A stretch of 64,000 bases of DNA, from the NCBI GenBank assembly GCA_029783825.1, contig JAREIK010018567.1:78106-142105 (forward strand). The letters run 5' to 3'. The notes under the pieces were generated by a model. The model saw nothing but the letters and a program-made list of their open reading frames with translations. It made no database searches and was not told the origin of the DNA. Positions 1-12,286 of this stretch are shown piece by piece. Position numbers and translations under genes: made by a program. Each line of letters starts with the position of its first letter. The first letter of the stretch is position 1. The stretch comes from Sapria himalayana (taxonomy: Eukaryota > Streptophyta > Magnoliopsida > Malpighiales > Rafflesiaceae).

Positions 1-3000
1 AAATAATCAAACCATTAAACCGGTATACCAGATATAATAAATCATACATCTCATTTTAATTTGTATTCATTATAATTTTAAATATTCATTTTAATTATTT
101 ATTAGTTCATTTGTTATTGAAATATTAATTACAAATTAAATAATGAGTGAGACAACTATAATTATAATAATTTATTTTTAATCAAAAAAAAATATAAGCA
201 TATAAAAAGAAGTAAAAATTTAAAAATAATAAATTATTATTTAGTAATATATTTTACTTAGATTTTGAATCATTATATATAACCTAAATAATAAAGAATA
301 AATCTCATTTTTATTTGAATTCATTATAATTTTAAATATTCATTTTAATTTTTTTTAGTTTATTTTAATAGAAATATTATTTACAAAATAAATAATTATT
401 GAGAAATATATAATTTAAATAAATTATTTTTTATTAAAAAATATAATCTTATAAAAATAAACAAAATTTCAAAAATTTAAAATTTTATTTAGTAATATAA
501 TTTACTTTGATTTTGAATTATTTTGGGTTCTGCAAATATATTTTAATTAATATCTATCTTTTTAATAATAGTTTATTAATTTATTTTTCGATCATTATAA
601 TAATATATACTAATAAAATTTTTTATATAAAATTTACATCAAATATAATTATTAAGATTATTATAACTAAGTATTGCATTCATATTTTAGAAAGATTAAA
701 AAATTATTATATTTTCAATAGTTAGAACTTTTGAAAATCACGAAAATTCATAAAAATAGATTCTTTGTTATTTCATTGATTAAATTAAACCTATAAATCA
801 ATAAATAAAACCTAAATGTGCAAACATATAAATCAATAAACTCCTTAACCCCAAAACCACAAAAAACATAAACCTTTAAATAGGTATACCCAAAATAATA
901 AATCATATATGTCTTTGTATTAGTATTCATTATAATTTTAAATTTTCATTTTACTTATTTATCAATTTATTTTTATAGAAATATTAATTACAAAATAAAT
1001 TATTAGTGGGATAGATATAATTTAAAAAATTTATTTTTCATTAAAAAAAATATTTGCTTATAAAATGAGACAAAATTTTTAAAATAAAAAATTATTATTT
1101 AGTCATATATATTATTTTGATTTTGAATCATTTTAGATTCTACAATTATATTTTAATTTATATCATTCATATTAATACTAGTATATTAATTTATTTATTG
1201 ATCATTATTATAATATATTTTAATAAAATTATTTATATTTAGTTTACATTATATATAATTATTAAGATAATTATAAATAAATATTATATTCACATTTAAA
1301 AAAATTTAAAATTATTATATTTTCAAAGGTTACAACCTTCAAAAATTAAAAAAATTCAAAAAATTAAATTTTTTGTTTTTTAATTCTTTGGATAATAACT
1401 ATAAATCACTAAAGGCCTAAACACTTAAATCACTAAACTCCTAAACCCAAAAACACCTAAATACTTAAACCATTAAATCGGTATATCCTGGATAATAAAT
1501 AATAAATCGCAATTTTATTTGTATTCGTTATAATTTTAAATAATAATTTTATTTATTTATTAGTTTATTATTATAGAATTATAAATTACAAAATAAATAA
1601 TGAGTAAGACAAATTAAGTTAAATATATTTATTTATAAAAACAAAAATATAAAGTTATAAAAAAAGCAAAACATTAAAAAAATTATTATTAAGTAATATA
1701 TTTTACTTTGATTTTGAATAAAATTAGATTTTGCAAATATATTTTAAATAATATCTATCTTATTAATAATAGTTTATTAAAGTTTTTTTGATCATTATTA
1801 TAATATCTAGCAATGTAATTATTTATATTAAATTTAAATCACTTATAATTATTAAGATTATTATAAATAAATATTATATTTACATTTGAAAAAATTTAAA
1901 AATTATTATATTTTCAAAGGTTATAACCTTCAAAAATTAAAAAAATAATAAAAATAAATTTTTTGTTATATCATTGTTTAAATAAAACTTATAAACCACT
2001 AAATGCCTAAACACTTAAACCTCTAAACTCCTAAACAAAAAAGCGCCTAAATACTTAAACCTTTAAACTCGTAAACCTTAAATATAATTTAAATAATTTA
2101 ATTAAATAAAAAAAATAAGCTTATAAAAAGAAGCAAAAACTAAAAAAAAATTATTATTTAGTAATAAATTTTACTTGGATTTTGAATATTTTTAGGTTTT
2201 GCAATTATATTTTAATTTATATCTATCATATTAATAATAGCATATTAATTTATATTTTGATAATTGATATCATATATATCAATAAAATTAATTATATTTA
2301 GTTTATATTATATATAATTATAATGATTATTATTACTAAATATTGTATTCACATTTTTTAAAAATTTTAAAATTATCACATTTTCAAAGGTTATAACCTT
2401 TGAAAATGTGAAAAATATCAAAATTTTGTTTTGGTTATTTCATTGTTTAAATAAAACCTATAAACCACTAAATGCCTAAAAACATAAAATGCTAAAGTCA
2501 TAAACGAAAAACTTCTAAATACTTAAAATATTATACTTGTATACATTAATAATAATTCATAAATCTCATTTTAATTTTTATTCAGTATAATTTTTAATTT
2601 TTATTTTAATTATTTATCAGTTTATTTTTATAGAAATATTAATTACAAAATAAATTATTAGTGAGAAAGATCTAATTTAAATTAGACTGGTATACCCAAA
2701 ATAATAAAGAATAAATCTCAATATATCTTTTTTCATTATAATTTTAAATATTCATTTTAATTATTTATTTGTTTATTTTTATATAAATATCAATTAAAAA
2801 ATAAATTATGAGTTAGACAAATATAATTTATATAAATTAATTTTCATCAAAAAAATATGGATAAACTTTTTAAAAGAAAAAAAAATTTCAAAACAACAAA
2901 TTATTATATAGTAATATATTTTGATTTCTTCTGAATCACTTTAGGTTTTTTTATTATATTTTAATTGATATCTATCTTATTAATAATAGATAATTAATTT

Positions 3001-6000
3001 ATTTTTTGATCATTTTTAGAATATTTATAAATAATATTGTTTATATTGAATTTATATGATATATAAATATATTGATTATTATAACTAAATTTTGAATTGA
3101 CATTTGAAAAAAATTGAAAATTTATTGTATTTTCAAATGTTATAACCTTTGAAAATATTAAAAAAAATAAAAATAAATATTTTGTTATTTTAATTTTTAA
3201 ATAAAACCTATAAACCACAAAATGCATACACAGTTAAATCAGTAATCTCTTTAGGCTTGTAATGCCTAAATACATAAACAATTAAATTGCTATATACTAC
3301 TTAATAATTAAGAAATCTAATTTTTATTTCAATTTATTATTATTTTAAATATCAATTTAATTTTTTATAAGTTTATTTTATAGAAATATTTATTACAAAA
3401 TAAATTATGAGTGCGACGAATATAATTTAAATAATTTTTTTAATCAAAAAAAATATATATGCTTATAAAATAAGTAAAATTTTAAAAATTAAAAATTATT
3501 ATCCAATAATATATTTTACTTTAATTTTGAAGCAATTTGGGTTTTGTAAGGATTTTTTAATTAATATCAATCTTTTTATTAATAGTTTATTAATTTAAAT
3601 TTTGATCATTATTATATTATCTATCAATAAAATGGTTTATATTGAATTTATATGATATATAATTATTAATATTATTATAACTAAATATTGTATTCATATT
3701 TCAACAAATTTTAAATATTATTAAAATTTCAAAGGTTATAACCTATGAAAATGAGAAAAAATTACAAATTTTTTTTGTTATTTTATTGTTTTAATAAACC
3801 CTATAAACCACTAAATGCATAAAAACATAAATTGCTAAACTCCTAAATGACAAAACCTCTAAATACTTAAACTATTAAACAGGTGCACATTAATAAAAAA
3901 TCATAAATCTAAATTTAATTTTTGTTAAGTATAATTTTAAATTTTTAATTTAATTATTTATCAGTTTATTTTTATAGAAATATAAATTACAAAATAAATT
4001 ATTAGTGAAACATATCTATTTTGAATAATTTATTTTTTATCACAAAAAATATATATGCTTATAAAAATAGGCAAAATTTTAAAAACAAAAATTTATTAAT
4101 TTGTAATATATTTTATTTTGATTTTGAATCATTTTTGTTTTTGCAATTATATTTTAATTTATATCATTCTTATTAATAATAGTTTATTAATTTTTTATTG
4201 ATCATTATTATAATATCTATTAATAAAATTATTTATATTGAGTATACATTATATATAATTATTAAAAATATTATAACTAAATATTATATTAACATTTAAA
4301 TAAAATTAAAAATTATTATATTTTCAAAGGTTATAAACTTCAAAAATTAAAAAAAATCAAAAATTTAATTTTTTATTTTTTCATTCTTTAAATAAAAACT
4401 AGAAATCACTAAAGTCTTAAACACTTAAATCACTAAACCCCAAAACACCTAAATACTTAAACAATTAAACTAGTATATCCTAAATAATAAATAATACATC
4501 TCAATTTTATTTGTATTCAATATAATTTTAAATATTCATTTTAATTATTTATTAGTTTATTTTTATAGAATTATAAATTAAAAATAAATTATGTGGAAGA
4601 CAAATATAATTTAAATAATTTTTTTTAATTACAAAAAATATAAACTTATAAAAATAAGCAAAACGTCAAAAAAATTATTATTTAGTATTATATTTTACAT
4701 TGATTTTGAATAAATTTACGTTTTGCATATATATTTTAAAAATTATGTATCTTATTAATAATAGTTTATTAATTTGTTTTTTGATCATTAATATAATATC
4801 TATCATTATAATTATTTATATTGAATTAACATGATATATAATTATTAAGATTATCATTACTAATATAGTATTCACATATAAAAAATTTAAAAATTGTTAT
4901 ATTTTCAAAGGTTATAACCATGAAAAAAATTAAAAAAAGACAAAAAAATAACAAAAATAAATTTTTTGTTATATCATTGTTTAAATAAAACTTATAAACC
5001 ATTAAATACCTAAATACATAAATCTCTAAACTCCTAAACCCCGAAGCCCCTAAATACCTAAACCTTTAAATTCGTAAACCTTAAATATAATTTAAATAAT
5101 TTATTGAAATATTAATTACAAAATAAATCATGAGTGGCAAATATAATTTAAATAATATATTTTTCTTCAAAAAAATCTATAAGTTTATAAAATGATGCAA
5201 AAACTTAAAAAAAATTCTTATTTAGTAATAAATTTTACTTTGATTTTGAATCATTTAAGGTTTTTTAATTATATTTTAATTTATATCTATAATATTAATA
5301 ATAGTTTATTCATTTCTTTTTTGATAATTGATATAATATGTATCAATAAAATTATTTTTATTTATTTTATATTATATATAGTTATAATAATTATTATTAC
5401 TAAATATTGTATTCACATTTTTAAAAAATTTTAAAATTATTATATTTTCAAATGTTAATGCATTTGAAAATTTGAAAAAATATCAAAAATAAATTTTTTG
5501 TTATTTCATTATTTAAATAAAAGCTATAAACCATTAAATGCGCAAATACTTAAATCAATAACTCCAAAATCTCGAAAAACCTAAATAGATAAATTTTTAA
5601 ATAGCTATATCCTGCATAATAAATAATAAATCTCATTTTTATTTTTTTCATTATAATTTTAAATATTCATTTTAATTATTTATTTATTTATTTTTATATA
5701 AATATTAATTACAAAATAAATTATAAGTTATACAAATATAATTTATATAAATTATTTTTCAACAAAAAAATATAGATAAACTTAATAAAAGAAGAAAAAA
5801 ATTAAAAATAAAAAAATTTTTTATATTAATATATTTTACTTTGTTTCTAAATCATTTTAGGTTTTGTAATTATATTTTAATTGATATCTAACTTATCAAT
5901 AATAGATTATTTATTTATTTTTTGATCATTATTAGAATATTTATCAATAAAAATGTTTATATTGAATTTATATGATATATAGATTTAATAATTATTATAA

Positions 6001-7393
6001 CTAAATATTGTATTAACTTTTGAAAAAAGTTTTAAAATTTTTATATTTTCAAAGATTATAACCTTTGAACATTTGAAAAAATAAAAACAATATTTTTTTT
6101 ATTTCATTGTTTAAATAAAACATATAAATCACTAAATGCCTAAATACTTAAATCACTAAACTACAAAATCCCGATCCCCCTATATAGATAATCCTTTAAA
6201 CGGATATACCCTAAATAATAATTAATAAATCTCATTTTTATTGGTTTTCATTATAATTTAAAAATTCATTTTGATTGTTAAGTTTTTTATTTATATATAT
6301 ATATTAATTATAAAATAAAATATGAGTTAAAAATATAATTTATAAAAATTATTTTCATTAATAAATAGATAAGCTTATAAAAATAATACAAATTTAAAAA
6401 CAAATAATTATTATTAAGTAATATATTTTACTTTGCTTTTGTATCATTTTAGGTTTTGATATTATATTTTAAGTAATATCATCTTATTCATAATAGATTT
6501 TAAATTTATTTTTTGATAATTATTAGAATATATATCAATAAAATTGTTTATATTGAATTTATATGATATATAATTATTATGATTATTATAAATAAATATT
6601 GTATTCACTTTTGAAAAAAATTTAAAAATTATTATATTTTCAAAGGTTATAATCATAAAAAATGAGAAAGAATACAAAAGATAATTTTTTTGTTATTTCT
6701 TTTTAAAATAAAACCTATAATCCACTAAATGTTTAGTTAATTAAATCAGTAGCTCATAAAACCTGAAACCCCTAAATACATAAACCTTATATCATCTGTA
6801 TACTACTTAATAAATAATAAATCTCATTTTTATTTCTATTTATTATAATTTTAAACTTTCATTTTAAATTTTTAATAGTTTAATTTTTTAGAAAAATTAA
6901 TTAGCAAATAAATTTCGAGTGAGATAGATATTATTTAAATAATTTATTTTTAATCATAAAAAAATATAAGCTTGTAAAAAGATGGAAAATTTTAAAAATT
7001 AAATATTATTATTTAGTAATATATTTTTATTTGATTTTGAATCATTTTGTGTTATGTTAATATATTTTAATTAATATTTATATTATTAATAATAGTTTAT
7101 TTATTTAATTTTTGATCATTATTATAATATCTATCTTTAAAATTATTTATATTGAAATTATATCATATATAATTAATACGATTAATATAATTATCATGGT
7201 ATTCACATTTCAAAAGAATTTAAAAATTATTTTATTTTTAAAGGTTATAACCTTTCAAAATCAAAAAAAAATTATTTTTATTATATAAATAAAACCTATA
7301 TACCACTAATTGCCTAAAAGCATAAATTTCTAAACACCTAAATGACAAAACCCCTAAATAATCGATCCATTCAACTGGTATACCATATATAAT
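1..7393 (+). repeat. AT-rich ~590-bp satellite array, block 1 (forward)
   Basis: Tandem monomers are recognised by the recurring palindrome around GGTTATAACC at roughly 1321, 1909, 2381, 3130, 3727, 4321, 4902, 6047, 6640 and 7235, giving spacings mostly of 580-602 bp with shorter ones of 471 and 543. Each monomer runs in order: a CTCATTTTTATTTGTATTC-like AT block, an A-rich stretch, a TTTTTGATCATTATTATAAT core, the palindrome, then about ten NNNNTAAA octamers ending near CCGGTATACC. I see no gene. Short open frames are low-complexity Ile/Tyr/Lys-rich and recur only because monomers share ancestry. Part 1-2950 is colinear with about 46.24-50.09 kb, and 2450-6150 with 23.9-27.56 kb. Confidence 0.9.
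2377..2410. repeat. Perfect 34-bp palindrome in a satellite monomer
   Basis: The half-site CACATTTTCAAAGGTTA is followed immediately by its exact reverse complement, with no spacer. This is the longest perfect example I found of the palindrome present in nearly every monomer. Other monomers keep the GGTTATAACC centre with mismatches in the outer arms. Confidence 0.95.
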
Positions 7394-7973
7394 ATTTGAG
7401 CTATTGTGCTTCCACGGTAGTGAGATTGAGATACAGAAATACAAAAACAATAGAAAACAAGCAATATATATATATATATATCTCAATTCAGCAACCATCT
7501 TTGATAGAATCAAAAAATGAGAAATAAACACCGAAAATAACATGGTTCGCTAGTCGCTTAGTACGACTTGCTAAATCCACCAGAAAATGTTTATGCGTTA
7601 CAAATTAAAGCAACAGAAATGTCTTACAGTATGCAGCACACAGAATAGTCCCGATAAATCCCACAGAGAGAGAGAGAGAGACAATGAAATGTTTCACGGG
7701 TCCAAAAACAGTCACCCAAAAATAAAATTACAAAACATTTTATATTAAAATTTATCTCGGTTCATTTAACCGTAGCGGGTCGGATCATGAGACGGGCCAG
7801 GCTCTGCTCCAAATTTGGCCCGCTGTCCGGTTAGCGAGACCTCCGTTATTGTGCTACTGCTTCATCCCCAATCTTTTAATATTTCCTTTCCTACACTTAC
7901 ATGAAAATATTAAAAAAGAATAAATATTTGGTTATACAAACAGATTATCAAAAAATAAATTACATATACATCA
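7394..7973 (-). mobile_element. Solo LTR of Copia family, copy A
   Basis: It aligns along its length with the LTRs at 36,109 and 41,407: CTTCCACGGTAGTGAG near the left end, the GCTAGTCG/TACGACTTGC region, CGGTTCATTTAACCG, and ATTACATATACATCA at the right end. It is flanked by ATAAT on both sides (7389-7393 and 7974-7978). The left tip is worn, with TTGAGC where TGTTGGGC is expected. Strand is given by the coding direction of the full element. No internal retrotransposon sequence adjoins it, so it is a solo LTR, normally left by LTR-LTR recombination. It carries an expanded GA run at 7667-7680. Confidence 0.9.
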
Positions 7974-10920
7974 ATAATAAATCTTAAATCTCATTTTAAT
8001 TTGTATTCATTATAATTTTAAATATTTATATAAATATTAATTACAAAATAAATAATTAGTCGAACAAATATTATATTAATAATTTACTTTTAATAAAAAA
8101 AATATAATCTTATAAAAAGAAGTAAAAATTTAAAAACAAAAAATTATTATTTAGTAATTAATTTTACATTGATTTTGAATCATTTTAGGTTTTGTAATTA
8201 TATTTTAATTTATATCTATCATATTAATAATAGTTTATTAATTTATTTTTTGATAATTGATATCATATCTATCAATAAAATTATTTATGATTAGTTTATA
8301 TTATATATAATTATAATGATTATTATTACTAAATATTTTATTCACATTTTAAAATAAAATTTGAAAATTATTATATTTTCAAATGTGAAAAAATAACAAA
8401 AATAATTTTTTTGTTATTTCATTGTTTAAATATATCCTATAAACCACTAAATGCGTAAATACTTAAATCAATAACTCCTAAATCTCGAAAACCCTAAATA
8501 GATAATCATTTTAAACTGGTATACGCTAAATAATAAATAATAAGTAATAAGTAATAAATAATAAATCTCAATATTATTTTTTTTAATTATAATTTAAAAT
8601 ATTCATTTTAATTATTTATTCATTTATTTTTATATAATTATTAATTACAGAATAAATTGAGTTAGACAAATAAAATTTATATAATTATTTTTCATCAAAA
8701 AATTATAGATAAACTTTTTAAAAGAAAAAAAATTCAAAACAAAAAATTATTATATAGTAATATATTTTGCTTTGTTTCTGAATCATTTTAGGTTTTGTAA
8801 TTATATTTAAATTGATATCTATCTTATTAATAATAGATTATTAATTTATTCTTTGATCATTATTAGAATATTTATCAATAAAAATATTTATATTGAATTT
8901 ATATGATATATAAATATAGTGATTATTATAAATAAATATAGTATTCACTTTTGAAAATAATTTAAAATTGTTATATTTTCAAAGGTTATAACCTTTGAAA
9001 ATATCAAAAAATAAAAAAAATAATTTTTTTGATATTTTTTTTAAAAAAACACCTATAAACCACTAAATGCATACACAGTTAATTCAGTAAACTCCTAAAC
9101 CTCGTAATGCCAAAATACATAAACCATTAAACTGCTATATACTACTTAATAATTATTAAATCTAATTTTTAATTTTATTTATTATATTTTTAAATATTCA
9201 TTTTAATTATTTATTAGTTTATTTTTAAAGAAATATTTATTACAAAATAAATTATGAGTGCGACAATTATAATTTAAAAAATATATATGCTTATAAAAGA
9301 AGTAAAAATTTAAAAATTAAAAATTGTTATCCAGAAATATATTATTTTAATAATTTTGAATCAATTTGGGTTTTGTAATTATTTTTTAATTAATATCTAT
9401 CTTAATATCAATAGTTTATAAATTTAATTTTGATCATTATTATAATATATATCAATAAAATTGTTTATATTGAATTTATATGTTATATAATTATTAATAT
9501 TATTATAACTAAGTATTGTATTCATATTTCAAAAAATTTTAAATATTATTATATTCTCAAATGTTATAACCTATGAAAATGAAAAAAAATTATAAATTTT
9601 TTTTTAATATTTTATTTTTTTTAAATAAAACGTATAAACCACTAAAAGCCTAAAAACATAAATCGCTAAAATCCAAAATTAAAAAACCTTTAAATACTTA
9701 ATCTATTAAACTTGTATATAGTAATAATAAATCATAAATCTCATTTTAAATTTTATTCCAGTAGAATTTTAAATTTTTATTTTAAATATTTATCAGTTTA
9801 TTTTTATAGAAATATTAATTAAAAAATAAATTATTAGTGAGAAATATCTAATTTAATGTAAACCGGTATCCCTAAATAATAAATAATAAATCTCATTTTT
9901 TTAATTAAAATTTTAAATATTCATTTTAATTATTTTTTTGTTTATTTTTATAAATATATTAATTACAGAATAAATTATGAGTTAAACAAATATAATTTAT
10001 ATAAATTATTTTTCGTTAAAAAAATATACATAAACTTTTTAAAAGAAAAAAAATTCAAAACAAAAAATTATTATATAGTAATATATTTTGCTTTGCTTCT
10101 GAATTATTTTAGGTTTTGTAATTATATTTTAATTGATATCTATCTTATTAATAATAGATTATTAAGTTATTTTTTCATCATTATTATAATATTTATCAAT
10201 AAAAATGTTTATATTGAATTTACAAAATATATAATTATAAAGATTATTATAACTAAATATTATTTTTACATTTGAATATAATTTAAAAATTATTATATTT
10301 TTAAAGGTTATCATATAAACTACTAAATGCCTAAACAGTTAAATCACTAAACTCCTAAACTCTTAAATAATTAATCATAAATCTTATTTTTATTTGTATT
10401 CATTATAATTTAATATTCATTTTAATTATTTGTTAGTTTATTTTTATTAAAATATTAATTGCAAAATAAAATTATGAATGAGACAAATATAATTTAAATA
10501 ATTTATCTTCATCAAAAAAATTTATAAGCTTATACAAAGAATCAAAAATTTAAAAATAAATAATTATTATTTAGTAATATATTTTACTTTGATTTTTAAT
10601 CGTTTTAAATTTTGCAAATATATTTTAATTAATATCTATCTTATTAATAATAGTTTATTAATCTATTTTATGATCAGTATTATAATATCTATCAATAAAA
10701 TTATTTATATTGAATTTACATGATATTTAAATTTTATGATTATTATAATTAAATATTATATTAACATTTGAAAAAAAATAAAAAATTATAATATTTTAAA
10801 TGGTTATAACCTTGAAAATGAGAAAAAATCATAGAAATAAATTTTTTGTAATTTAATTATTTAAATAAAACATATAAACAACAAAATACCTAAACTCTTA
10901 AATTAATAAACTTCTAAACC
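7974..10920 (+). repeat. Satellite array, block 2 (forward)
   Basis: This continues the satellite monomers in the same orientation on the far side of solo LTR copy A. It includes a local expansion of AATAAATAATAAGTAATAAG at 8530-8565 and a perfect 32-bp palindrome at 8973-9004. A truncated monomer join lies near 9843, where a GAAATATCTAATTTAA end runs directly into ACCGGTATCCC. Another shortened join is near 10,305. The block is colinear in reverse with 34,939-44,447 once the Copia element there is removed. No gene seen. Confidence 0.88.
8973..9004. repeat. Perfect 32-bp palindrome in a satellite monomer
   Basis: The half-site ATATTTTCAAAGGTTA is followed at once by its exact reverse complement. 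It occupies the standard palindrome position of the monomer. Confidence 0.93.
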
Positions 10921-12191
10921 ATGATACTGCTCACCACACACATATAGCGACGGACCACAGTACACACGTGCACATATTCTTGTTCATTTTGGTGTAGCAT
11001 TTAGAGGGGCCAGTAAGTCCTGGAAGCAGCCAGAAATATGGGCCACCAACTTGTAGAGGGCCCCACTAGCAAGTCGGGATGTAACATTCAGACAACTGAC
11101 GAGATCGAGCAAAGTGGTGGGGAGTAATCCCAGGAGTAGCAAGAAGTGGGTCCCACTAGCCATATCATGCAGCATAGAGGGCCACCCAATCATCACCCAA
11201 CAGGAGTAGTGGGAAATCCATGATTAATTGGAGAGGCGGCAAAATCCAAAGCATCACCAAGTAGGGCTAGTAAGCAATGGAGTCCATACCAGCCACACGG
11301 GAGCGAAAGATTCAAACTTGTAGTTTATGTTTGTAGTCTTATTTGTATTTTAGACTTTGTTTGCACCATGTACTTGGAGAGATGGTTCATGACATACTCA
11401 CACACTCAATCTTCTCTGAACTATATGTAGCATGCAATGAGGGCAACTGGACCCATGAGTATCTCTAAGTGGGGCCCACTAATGCATTTTGTAAATATAC
11501 ATTAGGCGATGCTACACTCCCGGGAGCAGAGGACCCATCTTTATAGCATTTTGTAATTTTACTTGTATTCTAGCTTGGTTGTATGCATAGATAATTAGAC
11601 TATGAGATTGACCTCATCACACATGCACACCAATGCATGCAGATTTTTTCATATTTTGTCGGTGCAACATACAGCCAGTTCTTGGAACTTGTGAAGGAAG
11701 CATTCTAACCCAAGAGATACTCCTTTGAAGATCATTTGAGCAAAAGAATGTAGAATTTAGAGGTGAGAATGAAATGAAAAAGTGTCGTAGATATGGACTT
11801 GTGGATTTATGGTTATTCAGTTTTACATTTATTCCATTGCATAGCAATGACATAGGCAAACGCTTGTTGCTGCATGTCACACACATGCACAATATTATAT
11901 TTTCATAGTTTTAATATGGTGCATCATTCATGTTCCTCCAAAAGGCTTGGACAAATCCGAATGGAAAGGATGCATTGCACATAATGACTCAATGCCAACT
12001 CTGAGGTCCCAGAATGCCATGTGATTTTAGTTGTATTAGTGCGCTTGGAATTATTAGGCTTTTTGTTTTTTTATCTATTTTATGCATAGAATCATTAAGG
12101 TGCATAGTATTTGGTGGGCTGGCCTAAATTAGTCAGCTTTTTATTCTCTTGTAAGTTGTGTGCCTAAATAATAAAAAAGTGTGTATTTTCC

Positions 12192-12209
12192 AAAAAAAAA
12201 CAAAAAAAA
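12192..12209 (+). other. A-rich tract after a polyadenylation-like signal
   Basis: Two A runs (9 and 8) are separated by a single C. They lie about 20 bp after AATAATAAAAAAG at about 12,167. This looks like the 3' end of a retrocopied transcript on the + strand. The inverted copy keeps the tract as T runs at 33,654-33,673. The sequence alone does not prove retroposition. Confidence 0.4.
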
Positions 12210-12216
12210 CCATTAA

Positions 12217-12286
12217 CCTTAAACTTTAAATCCTAAACCTTAAACCATAAACTTTAACCCTAATCCATAAACCCTAATTCCTAAAT
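12217..12286 (+). repeat. Degenerate telomere-like 7-bp repeat tract
   Basis: Ten consecutive heptamers are variants of CCCTAAA (CCTTAAA, CTTTAAA, TCCTAAA, CCATAAA, CCCTAAT and so on). The 7-bp period matches the common plant telomere repeat. The inverted copy keeps it as TTTAGGG-like units at about 33,577-33,652. Confidence 0.75.

Noticed and set aside
507..725. Short open frames of 60-80 codons recurring in forward monomers (also near 5192, 10093, 16417, 17602, 18714)
   Set aside because: They are the same T-rich stretch of the monomer read in one frame. The product is almost only Ile, Tyr, Asn, Leu and Phe, most monomers have stops in it, and nothing suggests selection.
10984..11196. 70-codon frame on the - strand of the 2.4-kb segment
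   Set aside because: It has no domain or signal I recognise, and the other copy has indels here. Treated as chance.
11617..11892. 91-codon frame in the 2.4-kb segment with a partial counterpart at 33,973-34,155
   Set aside because: The counterpart stops after 60 codons with many replacements and no recognisable domain. Shared descent of the DNA explains the similarity.
12217..12286. True interstitial telomere
   Set aside because: Only a minority of the heptamers are exact CCCTAAA. The tract is short and degenerate, so only telomere-like is justified.
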